DNA of 40,734 nt from Euryarchaeota archaeon UBA220 (GCA_002501885.1 DAON01000015.1:1-40734), one strand, 5' to 3'. Positions 15,920 through 25,554 are shown, counted from the stretch's first letter. Notes: a model not told the origin generated them from the sequence alone. Numbers and translations are program-made.

Positions 15920-17086
15920 TCACAACAGAAGACTTGCTATCCCTGCAGCGGCAACCCAGGTTCCAACTACCGATCCAATGTTGCCTGCAAAAGTCACCAT
16001 CAGCACCTTACCGACTCGATTTTTCCAGAACAAGGACAAATCGTCCAAATGTAGGAATGCCTGAGCATCACCTCCTGTCGGAGGGGTGACTTTCAGTTGT
16101 GTATAGCCCGCGAACCATCCCGCCGCAAGGAAGGGGTTGAGGGATGTGATGGGTGAGGCAAGTGCTCCGACTAGAATTGAGAGGGGATGGCCTCGGGCTA
16201 ACAATACTCCCAGTCCAGTCAGACCAGCATTAATTGCTAGCCAAGCCAAAGCAGCCTGTTTCACCGCCTCAATTTCACCATTGTACCACATCCACCCTAC
16301 TCCGCCAAAAAGCAACAAAGGAATCGCAATCATCAGTGCCTTAGGCCAAATCGCCTTACGTGGCTCAATATTCAACTCAGCGATTCGAGAAGCAGTTTCC
16401 ATTGCTGGCTCAGCTAGGTTTTCCTGAATTCCCTTCAGATGCCCCGCCCCTACAACTGCCAGTATTTTTCCGCGACCTCTTATCTGTTGGATTCTGCCGG
16501 CTAGAAAAGCATCTCTTTCATCGATTAATACCGAGCCGGCTGCAGGTGCAACCTCTCTTGCCTCCTCCATTAATTTGGAGAGTAAATCAGAGTCTTCCAG
16601 AAGCTCCTCTACCGATGCCCCATCTTCATCGTCTTCCTGCCACAATAAGGCATCAAGAACCCTGGCTTTCTCAAAGAAACCCATTTTTGACCACGCCCTT
16701 CTCAGGGTGATGAGAACATCTCTGTCAATCAACTCTACAGGGATGCTGGATTCATCTGCGGCCTCGATAGCTGCCAACAACTCTGCCCCGGGCTTCTCTC
16801 CAGAAGAAATCCCCATTCTGCGCTGTTCTGCAGCCAGGGCAGATTGTAGTAGTATCATGTGTGACTTACCATCATTGAGGATCTTTAGCAAATCCTCATT
16901 GTCGAGTGCATCCGGCTCAAGCAGCGAGGCCTTGCGAGACTCGCACAATTCCACAGCCACCAAATCGGGCGACCACTCCTTGATTTGATTGCGAACCAGT
17001 TCCACAGAGGCCGAGCTGATATGCGCCGTCCCCACAAGTCTTAGATTCTCATCAATGTCGATGATATTCTTACTCGAATCAGACAT
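15920..17086 (-). CDS. TraB/PrgY-family membrane protein
   Basis: Archaeal member of the TraB family. The signature near the N-terminus is LVGTAHISSASVELV, and a later VVGAGHLKGI motif is the matching second GxxH of this TIKI/TraB-like hydrolase fold. Acidic VAVELCESR follows the first motif, as in the family. The C-terminal 140 residues hold several membrane helices. At 388 residues it is normal. The biochemical role is not established; bacterial members affect pheromone shutdown. It lies between folP (3 bases upstream, GAGGTGAAAA SD) and the ferredoxin/NrfD gene (stop at 15920), all on one strand. Confidence 0.8.
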   Translation of the reverse strand: MSDSSKNIIDIDENLRLVGTAHISSASVELVRNQIKEWSPDLVAVELCESRKASLLEPDALDNEDLLKILNDGKSHMILLQSALAAEQRRMGISSGEKPGAELLAAIEAADESSIPVELIDRDVLITLRRAWSKMGFFEKARVLDALLWQEDDEDGASVEELLEDSDLLSKLMEEAREVAPAAGSVLIDERDAFLAGRIQQIRGRGKILAVVGAGHLKGIQENLAEPAMETASRIAELNIEPRKAIWPKALMIAIPLLLFGGVGWMWYNGEIEAVKQAALAWLAINAGLTGLGVLLARGHPLSILVGALASPITSLNPFLAAGWFAGYTQLKVTPPTGGDAQAFLHLDDLSLFWKNRVGKVLMVTFAGNIGSVVGTWVAAAGIASLLL

Positions 17087-17089
17087 TTT

Positions 17090-17923
17090 TCACCTCAAAG
17101 CACCCATTGCAGCAAATAGATCTGCATGCTCTGCGACATCATGCACCCTGATGATATCGACTCCTTTGTCCTTAGCTCTAGCAGCAACTCCAAGGCTCCC
17201 TGCAAGCCTATCATCTGTAGATTCACGGCCAAGTAATCGAGAAAACATCGACTTCCGACTAACTCCCCAAAGCAGAGACATCTCTTCATTGGGGATAACA
17301 TCTCTTCCTGAGCCCAATAGAGATAGATTATGCTCCAGGGTCTTGCCGAAACCTATTCCCGGATCTGCGATAATCATGCTCGGGTCCACTCCCATGTCTG
17401 TGAGTGTAGAGGATGCTTTCCCAAGGGAATCTCTAACATCATCGACTACATCTTGGTAACTCGGGTTATTCTGCATGTTCTCAGGAGTCCCTTGCATGTG
17501 CATTAAACAGATGGGACATCCACTTTGCACAATCAGTTCAGCCATTTGAGAATCCGAAAGAGCCGAGACATCGTTAACCATGTCTGCACCTGCTTCTAGA
17601 GCCTGTTTGGCTACCGAGGCCCTACGAGTGTCAATCGAGATACAAGTATCAGGCAAAGCCTGGCGGATAGCAATGATTACTGGAATTACTCTTTCAATCT
17701 CTTCTTCGGTATCTACTGGTGCAGCTCCTGGACGAGTAGACTCTCCTCCGATATCAATCCAGTCTGCTCCTTCCTCTACCATCTCTATGGCCCTTGAAAC
17801 AGCAGATTCAATGGAATTGAGCCGAGATTTCTCATGAAAAGAGTCTGGAGTAAGGTTGAGGACGCCCATAATTCGTGGAAATCCATCATTTCGGCGAATC
17901 AGCATAGGTCGCCAGTCGGCCAT
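17090..17923 (-). CDS. folP: Dihydropteroate synthase
   Basis: Joins a pterin pyrophosphate to p-aminobenzoate (or an analogue) on the way to folate or a related C1 carrier. The hallmarks are MGVLNLTPDSF at residues 19-29, GADWIDIGGESTRPGA at about 55-70, and the later DPGIGFGKT motif. From the ATG at 17923 the length is 277 residues, which is typical; a TTG at 17971 would add 16 residues not expected for the family. It is first in a minus-strand run of four genes (folP, traB-like, ferredoxin/NrfD, molybdoenzyme). It is divergent from a membrane protein gene with 55 bases between the starts. Confidence 0.93.
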   Translation of the reverse strand: MADWRPMLIRRNDGFPRIMGVLNLTPDSFHEKSRLNSIESAVSRAIEMVEEGADWIDIGGESTRPGAAPVDTEEEIERVIPVIIAIRQALPDTCISIDTRRASVAKQALEAGADMVNDVSALSDSQMAELIVQSGCPICLMHMQGTPENMQNNPSYQDVVDDVRDSLGKASSTLTDMGVDPSMIIADPGIGFGKTLEHNLSLLGSGRDVIPNEEMSLLWGVSRKSMFSRLLGRESTDDRLAGSLGVAARAKDKGVDIIRVHDVAEHADLFAAMGALR

Positions 17924-17978
17924 CTCAGTCACCCCATTCGACGCATGCTTTATGATGTGACGGAGAGGCAATCCCTCG

Positions 17979-18641
17979 ATGGTTCTGGGAGATGACTCTC
18001 TAGATGAGGCCAGTCAGGCTGCTGATACGGCCACAGTATCTGGAGCCGATAACGCTACTTCGGCCTACAACATGGAGATGATGGAGTCTATTGTTCAAAG
18101 ACTCAAACCAGAAGATCGCCATCAAATTAGAGATATGATTTCTGAGCGAGGAAGGACATCCGGAGCGCTCGCAATTGCCTCAATCCTGTTTTGGTGGCTG
18201 GCTATTCACAATGGAGGCGACACGCTGGGCGACACCGACTTACCCAACTCGATGATTGGCGACTTCACTTTCTACCGACTAAGCCTCATTGTCCCCGGTC
18301 TTACCTTGGTTGCAACGATTCTATTGACCATGGGTAGGGAGAAGGGACAGTCTCTGCCCTCCAACGCTGGCGGAGTATTGGCCGTTTTGGCTGCCTTCTT
18401 CGTCCTAGAGCCGGTCGGTAGAGCGTTGTTGATGGGGGACATCGATACGGATGATTCTCTAGTTGCCTCCGGAAGACTAGCAATTCTAGCAACCCTAATT
18501 CATCTAGCCACGAAGATGCAAGTCGACTCAATTCTATTGGAGTGGGTTCGAGGTTCGATGATGAGTATGGACATCGATGTAACTCCAGAACAAGAGAACT
18601 CTATGGAGAGTCATGCTGATGAAGCCCCCCCTCTCGTCTGA
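17979..18641 (+). CDS. Membrane protein, unknown
   Basis: No family recognised; 220 residues. The first 60 residues are polar and acidic with a helical, charged segment (about 38-60, LKPEDRHQIRDMISERG). Hydrophobic segments follow at about 63-78, 98-118, 128-148 and perhaps 165-180. The C-terminal tail (about 195-220) is acidic and disordered-looking. It ends 5 bases before the aTrm56 gene, so it is probably co-transcribed with it. Possibly a lineage-specific membrane protein. Confidence 0.6.
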   Translation: MVLGDDSLDEASQAADTATVSGADNATSAYNMEMMESIVQRLKPEDRHQIRDMISERGRTSGALAIASILFWWLAIHNGGDTLGDTDLPNSMIGDFTFYRLSLIVPGLTLVATILLTMGREKGQSLPSNAGGVLAVLAAFFVLEPVGRALLMGDIDTDDSLVASGRLAILATLIHLATKMQVDSILLEWVRGSMMSMDIDVTPEQENSMESHADEAPPLV

Positions 18642-18644
18642 GGG
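18629..18644 (+). promoter_or_regulatory. Hairpin pairing the aTrm56 SD
   Basis: CCCTC (18629-18633) pairs with GAGGG (18640-18644) across a 6-base loop. It spans the stop of the preceding gene and ends 2 bases before the ATG at 18647. A short stem, listed because it repeats the arrangement seen before other genes here. Confidence 0.3.
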
Positions 18645-18646
18645 CG

Positions 18647-19189
18647 ATGACCGGCGATTTCAGAGTCTCAGTTCTCAGGCTCGGGCATCGCCGAGAGCGT
18701 GACAAGAGAATTACTTCTCATCTGGGACTGACTGCTCGCGCATTTGGTGCGGATGAAGTAATCTTATCAGGCGAGGAAGATGACTCAGCCCTAGAGACAT
18801 GGAACTCGGTCTCAGAAAGATTCGGAGGGGCGCTCGAATGCCGTTTCGAGGCCAAGCCAATGAGTTGGTTGAGGGAATTTGCTAAATCGGCAACAGTAAT
18901 TCATCTCACAATGTATGGTGAGCCATGGAGGGATGTGACAGGAAGTATCCCTAAAGACAAGCCTGCAGTCATTGTTGTAGGCGGCACAAAGGTTCCTGCA
19001 GAAGTTTTCTCAATTGCAGACCATAATGTCTCTATCGGTAATCAGCCACACTCAGAAGTAGCAGCACTTGGAGTGTTCATGGACTCCTGGTTAGGGCCCA
19101 TTGAAGAATCCACAATATTCTCTGGAGGACAGATAGAAGTCGTGCCCAGCGAGCGCGGGAAGAATGTAGTAAATCATGAGGAAGAATGA
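18647..19189 (+). CDS. tRNA (cytidine-56-2'-O)-methyltransferase
   Basis: aTrm56, an archaea-specific SPOUT enzyme that methylates the 2'-OH of C56 in the tRNA T-loop. Recognisable stretches are RLGHRRERDKRITSHLGLTA at about residues 10-29, then GADEVILSGE, LTMYGEPW, and the knot region VVVGGTKVPAEVFSIADHN followed by GNQPHSEVAALGVF. The last includes the SAM-binding knot. At 180 residues it matches the family. It is a strong marker that the window is archaeal. It starts with GAGGG only 2 bases before the ATG. Confidence 0.9.
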   Translation: MTGDFRVSVLRLGHRRERDKRITSHLGLTARAFGADEVILSGEEDDSALETWNSVSERFGGALECRFEAKPMSWLREFAKSATVIHLTMYGEPWRDVTGSIPKDKPAVIVVGGTKVPAEVFSIADHNVSIGNQPHSEVAALGVFMDSWLGPIEESTIFSGGQIEVVPSERGKNVVNHEEE

Positions 19190-19202
19190 GACAATCGGGA
19201 CT

Positions 19203-19208
19203 ATTAAT
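19203..19208 (+). promoter_or_regulatory. Possible TATA-like element for carA
   Basis: ATTAAT lies 23 bases before the carA ATG at 19226, in a short AT-rich gap. That spacing fits an archaeal TATA box of a leaderless transcript. The same word, ATTAATCCG, occurs at 6781 before the small membrane protein gene. No SD precedes the carA ATG, which agrees with leaderless translation. Inference from spacing only. Confidence 0.3.
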
Positions 19209-19225
19209 CCGAAAACTGATTCTCA

Positions 19226-20596
19226 ATGATTAAGAGGGGCACTCAAACACGATTGCTGATGTCGGGTACGACACAGCCTCGGGGCTTCATCCCCGGCGCT
19301 GGCGTTCCGGGTGTTTCTAACCCTCCATCCTTCCAAGATGCTGCCGACCCGCTACTCGAAATCTCGGAGCACCAACAGCCAAGTGGTTCGCCCGGATTAC
19401 TTCTGTTGGCCGATGGAACCAGCTATCGTGGAAGTCTGTTTGGATCAGAGAGAATTGCACAAGGCGAACTAGTTTTCACTACTGGAATGTGTGGCTATCA
19501 AGAGAGCCTTACAGACCCATCTTTCGCTGGTCAAGTACTAACTTTCACATGGCCACTATTAGGGAACTACGGTATCCATCCAGGTATTTCTGAGTCATCC
19601 AAGGTCCATCCAAGAGGGGTCGTCTGTAAGCAGTTGATGGCCAACCCTGACCACAGAGATTCAGTGGGCAGTGTACATGACTTCCTAGCAGCACATGGTG
19701 TTCCTGGAATACAGGGAGTCGACACTAGGACTCTGACCAGAAGAGTCAGAGAGTACGGAACCGTTCTGTGTGTTTTCGGTCCAGAAGAAAGCGCGGATGA
19801 AATGCGAAAGATTCTCTCCGAAATGACTCCTCCAGATGCAGACGATCTCGTTGCTTCTGTTTCAAGAGAAGATGCAACCCTTCTCAATCCGGGCGCGACC
19901 GATGACCAAGGTAATCCACTCCCCCGTCTAGCAGCTCTCGATTGTGGTGTCAAGTACAACATTCTGAGAGAATTATGCCAACGCTTCGAAGTCGTCTGGT
20001 GCCCAGCCTCTATGCCATTTGACCAAATTATGTCCGAATGGGAGCCAGACGCTCTATTTGCTTCCAATGGGCCGGGGGACCCAGCTCACCTCGGTGACGC
20101 AACAATTGCCAGAGAATCTCTTGCTGCTGCAGTTCGGGCTGATATGCCTGTGATGGGGATTTGTCTCGGCCATCAATTGATGGGACTGGCAGCAGGTCTG
20201 CGAACCTACAAGCTGAGATATGGCCACAGAGGCGCCAATCAACCAGTAGTGGATTTGGAGACGGGTAGAGTTCACATCACTAGTCAGAACCACGGTTTTG
20301 CAGTCGAAGATCCAGAGAAGGGAATGCTTGCCCCACACCCTACCGGGGCGTGTTCAGAAGCCGGGGAGAATACTTTGCAGGCAGACTTCACAGTGCGGCA
20401 TGTGAATGCCAACGACCGCACTGTAGAGGGCTTGGATTTGGTTGGCAAGCCCGCATTTACAATCCAGTTTCACCCTGAGGCCTGCCCAGGGCCACACGAT
20501 GCATCTCCATTGTTCGACCGCTTCTCAGAGATTGTAGCGAATCATCTCACTGACGGGCCAAAGGCCGTTGCTAGGAGAGGTGATGGCTATGCCTAG
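19226..20596 (+). CDS. carA: Carbamoyl-phosphate synthase small subunit (glutaminase)
   Basis: Releases ammonia from glutamine and passes it to CarB for carbamoyl phosphate, the first step of pyrimidine and arginine synthesis. The class I amidotransferase nucleophile is Cys313 in MGICLGHQLMG; the catalytic His/Glu lie in IQFHPEACPGP near residue 415. The N-terminal CarA domain starts at about residue 55 (LLLADGTSYRG). The first 50 residues are an extra Gly/Pro-rich extension not found in typical CarA (about 380 residues). An ATG at 19259 could start it 11 residues later. It overlaps carB by 14 bases. Confidence 0.93.
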   Translation: MIKRGTQTRLLMSGTTQPRGFIPGAGVPGVSNPPSFQDAADPLLEISEHQQPSGSPGLLLLADGTSYRGSLFGSERIAQGELVFTTGMCGYQESLTDPSFAGQVLTFTWPLLGNYGIHPGISESSKVHPRGVVCKQLMANPDHRDSVGSVHDFLAAHGVPGIQGVDTRTLTRRVREYGTVLCVFGPEESADEMRKILSEMTPPDADDLVASVSREDATLLNPGATDDQGNPLPRLAALDCGVKYNILRELCQRFEVVWCPASMPFDQIMSEWEPDALFASNGPGDPAHLGDATIARESLAAAVRADMPVMGICLGHQLMGLAAGLRTYKLRYGHRGANQPVVDLETGRVHITSQNHGFAVEDPEKGMLAPHPTGACSEAGENTLQADFTVRHVNANDRTVEGLDLVGKPAFTIQFHPEACPGPHDASPLFDRFSEIVANHLTDGPKAVARRGDGYA

Positions 20597-23500
20597 AAGA
20601 GACGATATCAATAAAGTCGTAATTCTTGGTAGCGGCCCAATAAGAATCGGTCAGGCCGCTGAATTCGATTTCTCGGGTTCGCAGGCGTGTAGGGCACTAA
20701 GGGCCGATGGCTACGAAGTCGTGCTAATCAACTCAAATCCTGCAACTATTCAAAATGATCCTGAGATGGCAGACAGAATCTACATTGAACCACTTCTTCC
20801 AGATGTGGTCAAGCGAATAATGGAAGTTGAGAAGCCAGATGCATTGTTAGCAGGAATGGGAGGCCAGACTGCACTAAATATCGCCACTGCTCTGGCTCAT
20901 GACGGCTCACTAGATGAGTTGGGCGTCGAGTTGATTGGATGCAACCTAGCAGCGATTGATGAAGCAGAAGACAGAGATCTTTTCAAGAAAGTCTGCGAAG
21001 AAATTGACCTACCAGTTTGCAAGGCTATTGCATGCGATTCTATAGAGCAAGTTCTAGATTCGGTAGACAAGTTGGGAGGATTTCCTCTTCTCATCAGACC
21101 GGCTTTCACTTTGGGTGGTTTAGGAGGAGGGACTGCACATAACACGGGCGAATTAGTAGAGATTGCAAGTCAGGGCATACTCCACTCTGCAATTGGACAA
21201 GTCTTGATTGAGGAAAGCATCCTAGGCTGGCAAGAGCACGAGTATGAGGTTATGCGCGATGGCGCTGACAATTCAATCATCGTATGTACGATGGAAAATC
21301 TAGATCCGATGGGAGTCCATACTGGGGAATCAGTTGTCGTTGCACCTCAGCAGACCTTGTCCGATCGCGACCATCAGATGCTTAGAGATGCCGCGCTGAA
21401 ACTAATCAGAAGACTCAACATCAAGGGCGGATGCAATGTTCAGTTTGCAGTTGAACAATCTACAGGAGAGTATAGGGTCATTGAAGTCAACCCTAGAGTA
21501 TCGCGATCATCCGCCCTTGCCTCCAAGGCTACTGGTTATCCAATTGCTAGAATGGCCGCACTGATTGCGGTGGGCTACACTCTAGATGAACTGCCAAATC
21601 CAATCACAGGAGAAGGCACCACAGCAGCCTTCGAGCCCACATTGGATTACTGCGTAGTCAAGATTCCACGCTGGCCCTTTGACAAGTTCCGAACCGCTGA
21701 TCGAACCATCGGGACCTCAATGAAATCAACCGGCGAAGTGATGGCCATCGGTCGCTGCTTCGAGGAAGCTTTCCTCAAGGCATGGGCTAGTCTGGAGTAC
21801 GGACAACCTCACCCAAGACCTCTGACAATGGCCGATGCATCCGGCGGCGAATCAATGGATGAGCGAGCTTTCGAACCACTGCCCGAGGCACTGCTTGAGG
21901 ATTGGCTGAGAATTCCTTCAGACAGACGTATGGGGGCGCTATTCGAGGCTTTCCGGAGAGGCTACTCGATTGAGGATGTCAGGGATATGTCAGGCGGTGT
22001 TACCAGATGGTTCCTTCACCGATTTGAGAATATGGCAGCAATCGAAACTGAGATCAGGGCTGCTGGAGAAATCGGACTCTCTATTTCAGAGATACCAGAT
22101 TCTGAGATGAGATTATGGAAGGGGGCTGGATTCACTGATCTTCACATAGCAGATGCGCTTGCAGGATTCCCCGAATCCGGCTACAAGATGCTGCCCGAAG
22201 GAATGAATGAGGCTGCAGTCACTCACAGAAGACACGAACTAGGAATTCATCCGGTATTCCGAATGGTCGATTCCTGCGCAGCCGAGTTCGCCGCAGTCAC
22301 CCCTTACTACTATGCCACATATGAGGGTGGAGCCGCACCCGTTGGGGTCGACTATGTTCCCGGATTAGACGAGTCTCTCAAACAGAGAATTGTGGTGATT
22401 GGATCTGGCCCGATTCGAATTGGACAAGGAATCGAGTTTGACTACGGTTGTGTTCATGCAGTCGGCGCTATTCGTGACTTAGGCCACGAGGCTATCATCA
22501 TAAACAACAATCCAGAGACAGTCTCAACTGACTTCGATACCAGCGACAGACTCTACTTTGACCCGCTAACTCTGGAATTCGTCTCCGAGGTCCTACTCAG
22601 AGAGAGGGCACACGGAATACTCCTACAGTTCGGCGGTCAAACCGCGATCAATCTTGCACTACCTCTGGCCGGAAACATGCCTCACCTTTCCTCAATGGGA
22701 CTGCATCTTGTGATGGAAGGAACTTCGCCCGATGCAGTGGATGAGGCGAGTGATAGAGAGAGATTCGAGGCCTTCGCAGCCAGAAATGGACTAAGGATGC
22801 CACGCGGCTCCACAGCTACCACTCCCGAAGAAGTCAGAAGAGCAGTGCATGAGATTGGATACCCGGTTTTGATCCGACCATCCTATGTCCTAGGTGGGCG
22901 TGGGATGGAGATTCTCTCGAATGACAAGCAACTGGATGCCTACATGGGTGAAGCCTACCTTGCACCTGACAGGCCCCTGCTAATCGATGAGTACCTAGGG
23001 AATGCCATCGAACTCGATGTTGATGCAGTGTGCGATGGAGACGAAGTGCTGGTCGGCGCAATAATGGAACACCTCGAAGAAGCTGGAATCCACTCTGGAG
23101 ACTCGACCTGTTTTATTCCTCCTCAGAACATCGCAGAGCATGTACTCGCAGAAGTAGAGGATTGGACTAAGCGCATTGGAGTGGAGTTGGGAATCAGAGG
23201 CTGTTTCAACATCCAGTATGCAATCCGTGACGAAGTTCTGTATGTGCTTGAAGTAAACCCTCGGGGCTCCCGTACATTCCCATTCGTGGCTAAGGCCACC
23301 GGAGTTCCACTGGCTAGAATAGCAGCCAGACTAGCAATAGGTGACAAGCTAGCAGACCTAGATATCCCGGTTCCTCAGACAGATGCAGTCTGTGTCAAGG
23401 CACCAGTTTTCCCATTCATCAAATTGAGAGGGCTAGATCCCGCTCCTGGTCCCGAGATGAAATCTACTGGCGAGGTTATGGGATCCCACGCAAGAGCATC

Positions 23501-23954
23501 CGCTGCATACCTGAAGGCTAGGCTAGCAACTGAACTTCCTGTCCCAGTTGAGGGAGGAGTATACATCACCGTCAAGGATGGAGATAAGTTAGGCATCATT
23601 GACGAGGCCCGCAGACTACAGGAGATGGGTTTCACACTGTATGCAACTCGTGGGACAGCACATGTGCTGCGAGATGTCGGAGGGCTTGATGTCCAGACCT
23701 GTTACAGAATCGCAGAACGCCGTAGCCCAGATGCTCTGGACCTGATGAGACAGGGCAAGATACACCTAATCATCAACACTCCACGCTCGACAGGTGGAGC
23801 AGTGCTCGATGGCAATATGATGCGCAGACTCGCAGTTGAGTTGAACATTCCATTCGTTACTACAATGGCTGGTGCTCATATGGAAGTCGAGGCGATTGCA
23901 GAGGCAATGAATGGAATGCCGGAGCCGCGATTACTAGAGATCGGCTCACTCTAA
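20583..23954 (+). CDS. carB: Carbamoyl-phosphate synthase large subunit
   Basis: Makes carbamoyl phosphate from bicarbonate, ammonia and two ATP. Two homologous ATP-grasp halves are each introduced by GSGPIRIGQ (about residues 15 and 605). Each half carries the expected VNPRxSRxSA or VNPRGSRTFPF ATP-grasp motif and a KSTGEVM motif. A C-terminal MGS-like allosteric domain begins at about 980 (GVYITVKDGDK). The length of about 1,123 residues is normal. I choose ATG 20583, directly after a strong AGGAGAGGTG SD; a TTG at 20568 would add five residues. It overlaps the carA end. Confidence 0.95.
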   Translation: MAMPRRDDINKVVILGSGPIRIGQAAEFDFSGSQACRALRADGYEVVLINSNPATIQNDPEMADRIYIEPLLPDVVKRIMEVEKPDALLAGMGGQTALNIATALAHDGSLDELGVELIGCNLAAIDEAEDRDLFKKVCEEIDLPVCKAIACDSIEQVLDSVDKLGGFPLLIRPAFTLGGLGGGTAHNTGELVEIASQGILHSAIGQVLIEESILGWQEHEYEVMRDGADNSIIVCTMENLDPMGVHTGESVVVAPQQTLSDRDHQMLRDAALKLIRRLNIKGGCNVQFAVEQSTGEYRVIEVNPRVSRSSALASKATGYPIARMAALIAVGYTLDELPNPITGEGTTAAFEPTLDYCVVKIPRWPFDKFRTADRTIGTSMKSTGEVMAIGRCFEEAFLKAWASLEYGQPHPRPLTMADASGGESMDERAFEPLPEALLEDWLRIPSDRRMGALFEAFRRGYSIEDVRDMSGGVTRWFLHRFENMAAIETEIRAAGEIGLSISEIPDSEMRLWKGAGFTDLHIADALAGFPESGYKMLPEGMNEAAVTHRRHELGIHPVFRMVDSCAAEFAAVTPYYYATYEGGAAPVGVDYVPGLDESLKQRIVVIGSGPIRIGQGIEFDYGCVHAVGAIRDLGHEAIIINNNPETVSTDFDTSDRLYFDPLTLEFVSEVLLRERAHGILLQFGGQTAINLALPLAGNMPHLSSMGLHLVMEGTSPDAVDEASDRERFEAFAARNGLRMPRGSTATTPEEVRRAVHEIGYPVLIRPSYVLGGRGMEILSNDKQLDAYMGEAYLAPDRPLLIDEYLGNAIELDVDAVCDGDEVLVGAIMEHLEEAGIHSGDSTCFIPPQNIAEHVLAEVEDWTKRIGVELGIRGCFNIQYAIRDEVLYVLEVNPRGSRTFPFVAKATGVPLARIAARLAIGDKLADLDIPVPQTDAVCVKAPVFPFIKLRGLDPAPGPEMKSTGEVMGSHARASAAYLKARLATELPVPVEGGVYITVKDGDKLGIIDEARRLQEMGFTLYATRGTAHVLRDVGGLDVQTCYRIAERRSPDALDLMRQGKIHLIINTPRSTGGAVLDGNMMRRLAVELNIPFVTTMAGAHMEVEAIAEAMNGMPEPRLLEIGSL

Positions 23955-23967
23955 ATCAGACGCTACC

Positions 23968-25545
23968 CTATAATTCATCGATAAGGGACATTACATGCTC
24001 ACTTTCCATCTCGGCCATCAAAGAGGACGCCTTGGGTCCATGGCCTTTACCTAGAATGACCCAATATAGTGCGATGTAAGCATCTCTGCCTCCGATGCCA
24101 GTTTTAGATGCAATCAACTTGATACTACTGCTGATTTCATCCTCTTCCCAATCACAATCAGCAAGTCTTTCGCCCAAGGCAGATAGGAATACGACTTGGT
24201 CGCCGGTGAGATTCTCTCGGACTTCGTTAGATATCTTGGAACGAATCTCTATCTTCGCAGCATCTGGGAAGTGCGCTCCATCTACCCAGTTCCTCATTCT
24301 GCGCAATCTTCCTGATAGTGAATCTCTAGGTTTTCCTTCTAGGTGTCCAGACTTTCTCAGCGAATTCCACACATCTTCATCACTCGATTTTATCTGGGCT
24401 AACATAGATAGGTGGCGGAAGGAAACTCCTGCAACCGAATCCGCAGGATCTCCTCCTCTTTTCGTCTGGCTAAGTCTCAGTGAACCGAGCTGAGTGTCTC
24501 GAGCTATCTGTTGGCGACGAGACAAATCCCCATCTGAGCCGCCCGGAGGATTGGCAACCAATCGCTCGTATTCATCAGCAGTTTCGAAGAGGGCAGGGCC
24601 AGTATCAAAGTCAATATGCCGCCCTACCTTACTTCGTGCAATCACATAGCGCATTATCTCCGGCGGAACTAGTGCCAGAGCATCCATAGGTCCTACAGTC
24701 AAACCCGTAGAGCTAGACATAGGCCCCATTCCCTTGAGTTGTATCCACTCATATACCATCTTGTGAGGAGGCTCGCTGCCTAACATCTCGCAGATTGGTA
24801 TTCCAGTATCGTAACTACCTCCAGCAGCACCGTGGTCCTTCCCTGCCGGCTCGCAGGTAATCCCATGAATCCCCCACTTGGCAGCCCAGTCTACTCTCCA
24901 GGGCATCTTGCCCTCAGCAGTTCTGATATCTGATTTACCCTCTACTCCGTGCCTATCTGTCCAGTACACATATGGGCGTTCGTAACCCGTAACTGTGACA
25001 CCGTCCAGACTGCCGTCTGAGCCCACTGGGTTGTAGGGATACCAGTCTTCTGGGACTTCTCTACCTGAGATGTCTTCGATAGTCTTACGAATTTCTTCTC
25101 GCTGCTCTATTGCTGAGTGAGTTTTTTCTGCAAAAGCTCCACTTTCGTATGTCTCATGGTTCATTACCACTTCTGGCTCTACGCCTATCTCCTTCAGGGC
25201 GGCTAGGAATGGATTGAGGAAATGCTCTGCATAGCTACCACTTTCTGGGTTCGGATTCCCATTCGGGCCCGGGGCAGGGATGTAAGCGAGTGGGTGGCCG
25301 ATGTACTGCTCATAATCGGCAGATAGGAAATCATAGACTCTGCGAAGAGGGTCCATCGAATCTACAATGAAGATATATCTGGATTCCATTCCAGCATCTA
25401 GGCAAGCACGATGAATCATCTCTGCAGTTAGAATCTCACGCAGATGTCCAACATGGAATTCTCCAGAAGGAGTAATTCCCGAAGCAATGACCTGCGAGCC
25501 GCCCCGTTTTGAGAGCGTCTGCGCGGTATGGTCCGCCCAGTGCAT
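23968..25545 (-). CDS. lysK: Lysyl-tRNA synthetase, class I
   Basis: Charges tRNA-Lys. This is the class I form found mainly in archaea and some bacteria, unrelated to LysS. The HIGH motif reads HVGH at residues 31-34 (GEFHVGHLRE), and PAGKDHGAAGGSYD matches the family at about 237-250. The KMSKS region reads PMSSSTG (residues 275-281), where KMSSSKG is expected, so both lysines are replaced. At 525 residues it is normal. GAGGGAG with a 4-base gap precedes the ATG. It is 9 bases downstream of the HTH-PRTase regulator gene and convergent with carB. Confidence 0.92.
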   Translation of the reverse strand: MHWADHTAQTLSKRGGSQVIASGITPSGEFHVGHLREILTAEMIHRACLDAGMESRYIFIVDSMDPLRRVYDFLSADYEQYIGHPLAYIPAPGPNGNPNPESGSYAEHFLNPFLAALKEIGVEPEVVMNHETYESGAFAEKTHSAIEQREEIRKTIEDISGREVPEDWYPYNPVGSDGSLDGVTVTGYERPYVYWTDRHGVEGKSDIRTAEGKMPWRVDWAAKWGIHGITCEPAGKDHGAAGGSYDTGIPICEMLGSEPPHKMVYEWIQLKGMGPMSSSTGLTVGPMDALALVPPEIMRYVIARSKVGRHIDFDTGPALFETADEYERLVANPPGGSDGDLSRRQQIARDTQLGSLRLSQTKRGGDPADSVAGVSFRHLSMLAQIKSSDEDVWNSLRKSGHLEGKPRDSLSGRLRRMRNWVDGAHFPDAAKIEIRSKISNEVRENLTGDQVVFLSALGERLADCDWEEDEISSSIKLIASKTGIGGRDAYIALYWVILGKGHGPKASSLMAEMESEHVMSLIDEL

Positions 25546-25554
25546 TTGACTCCC

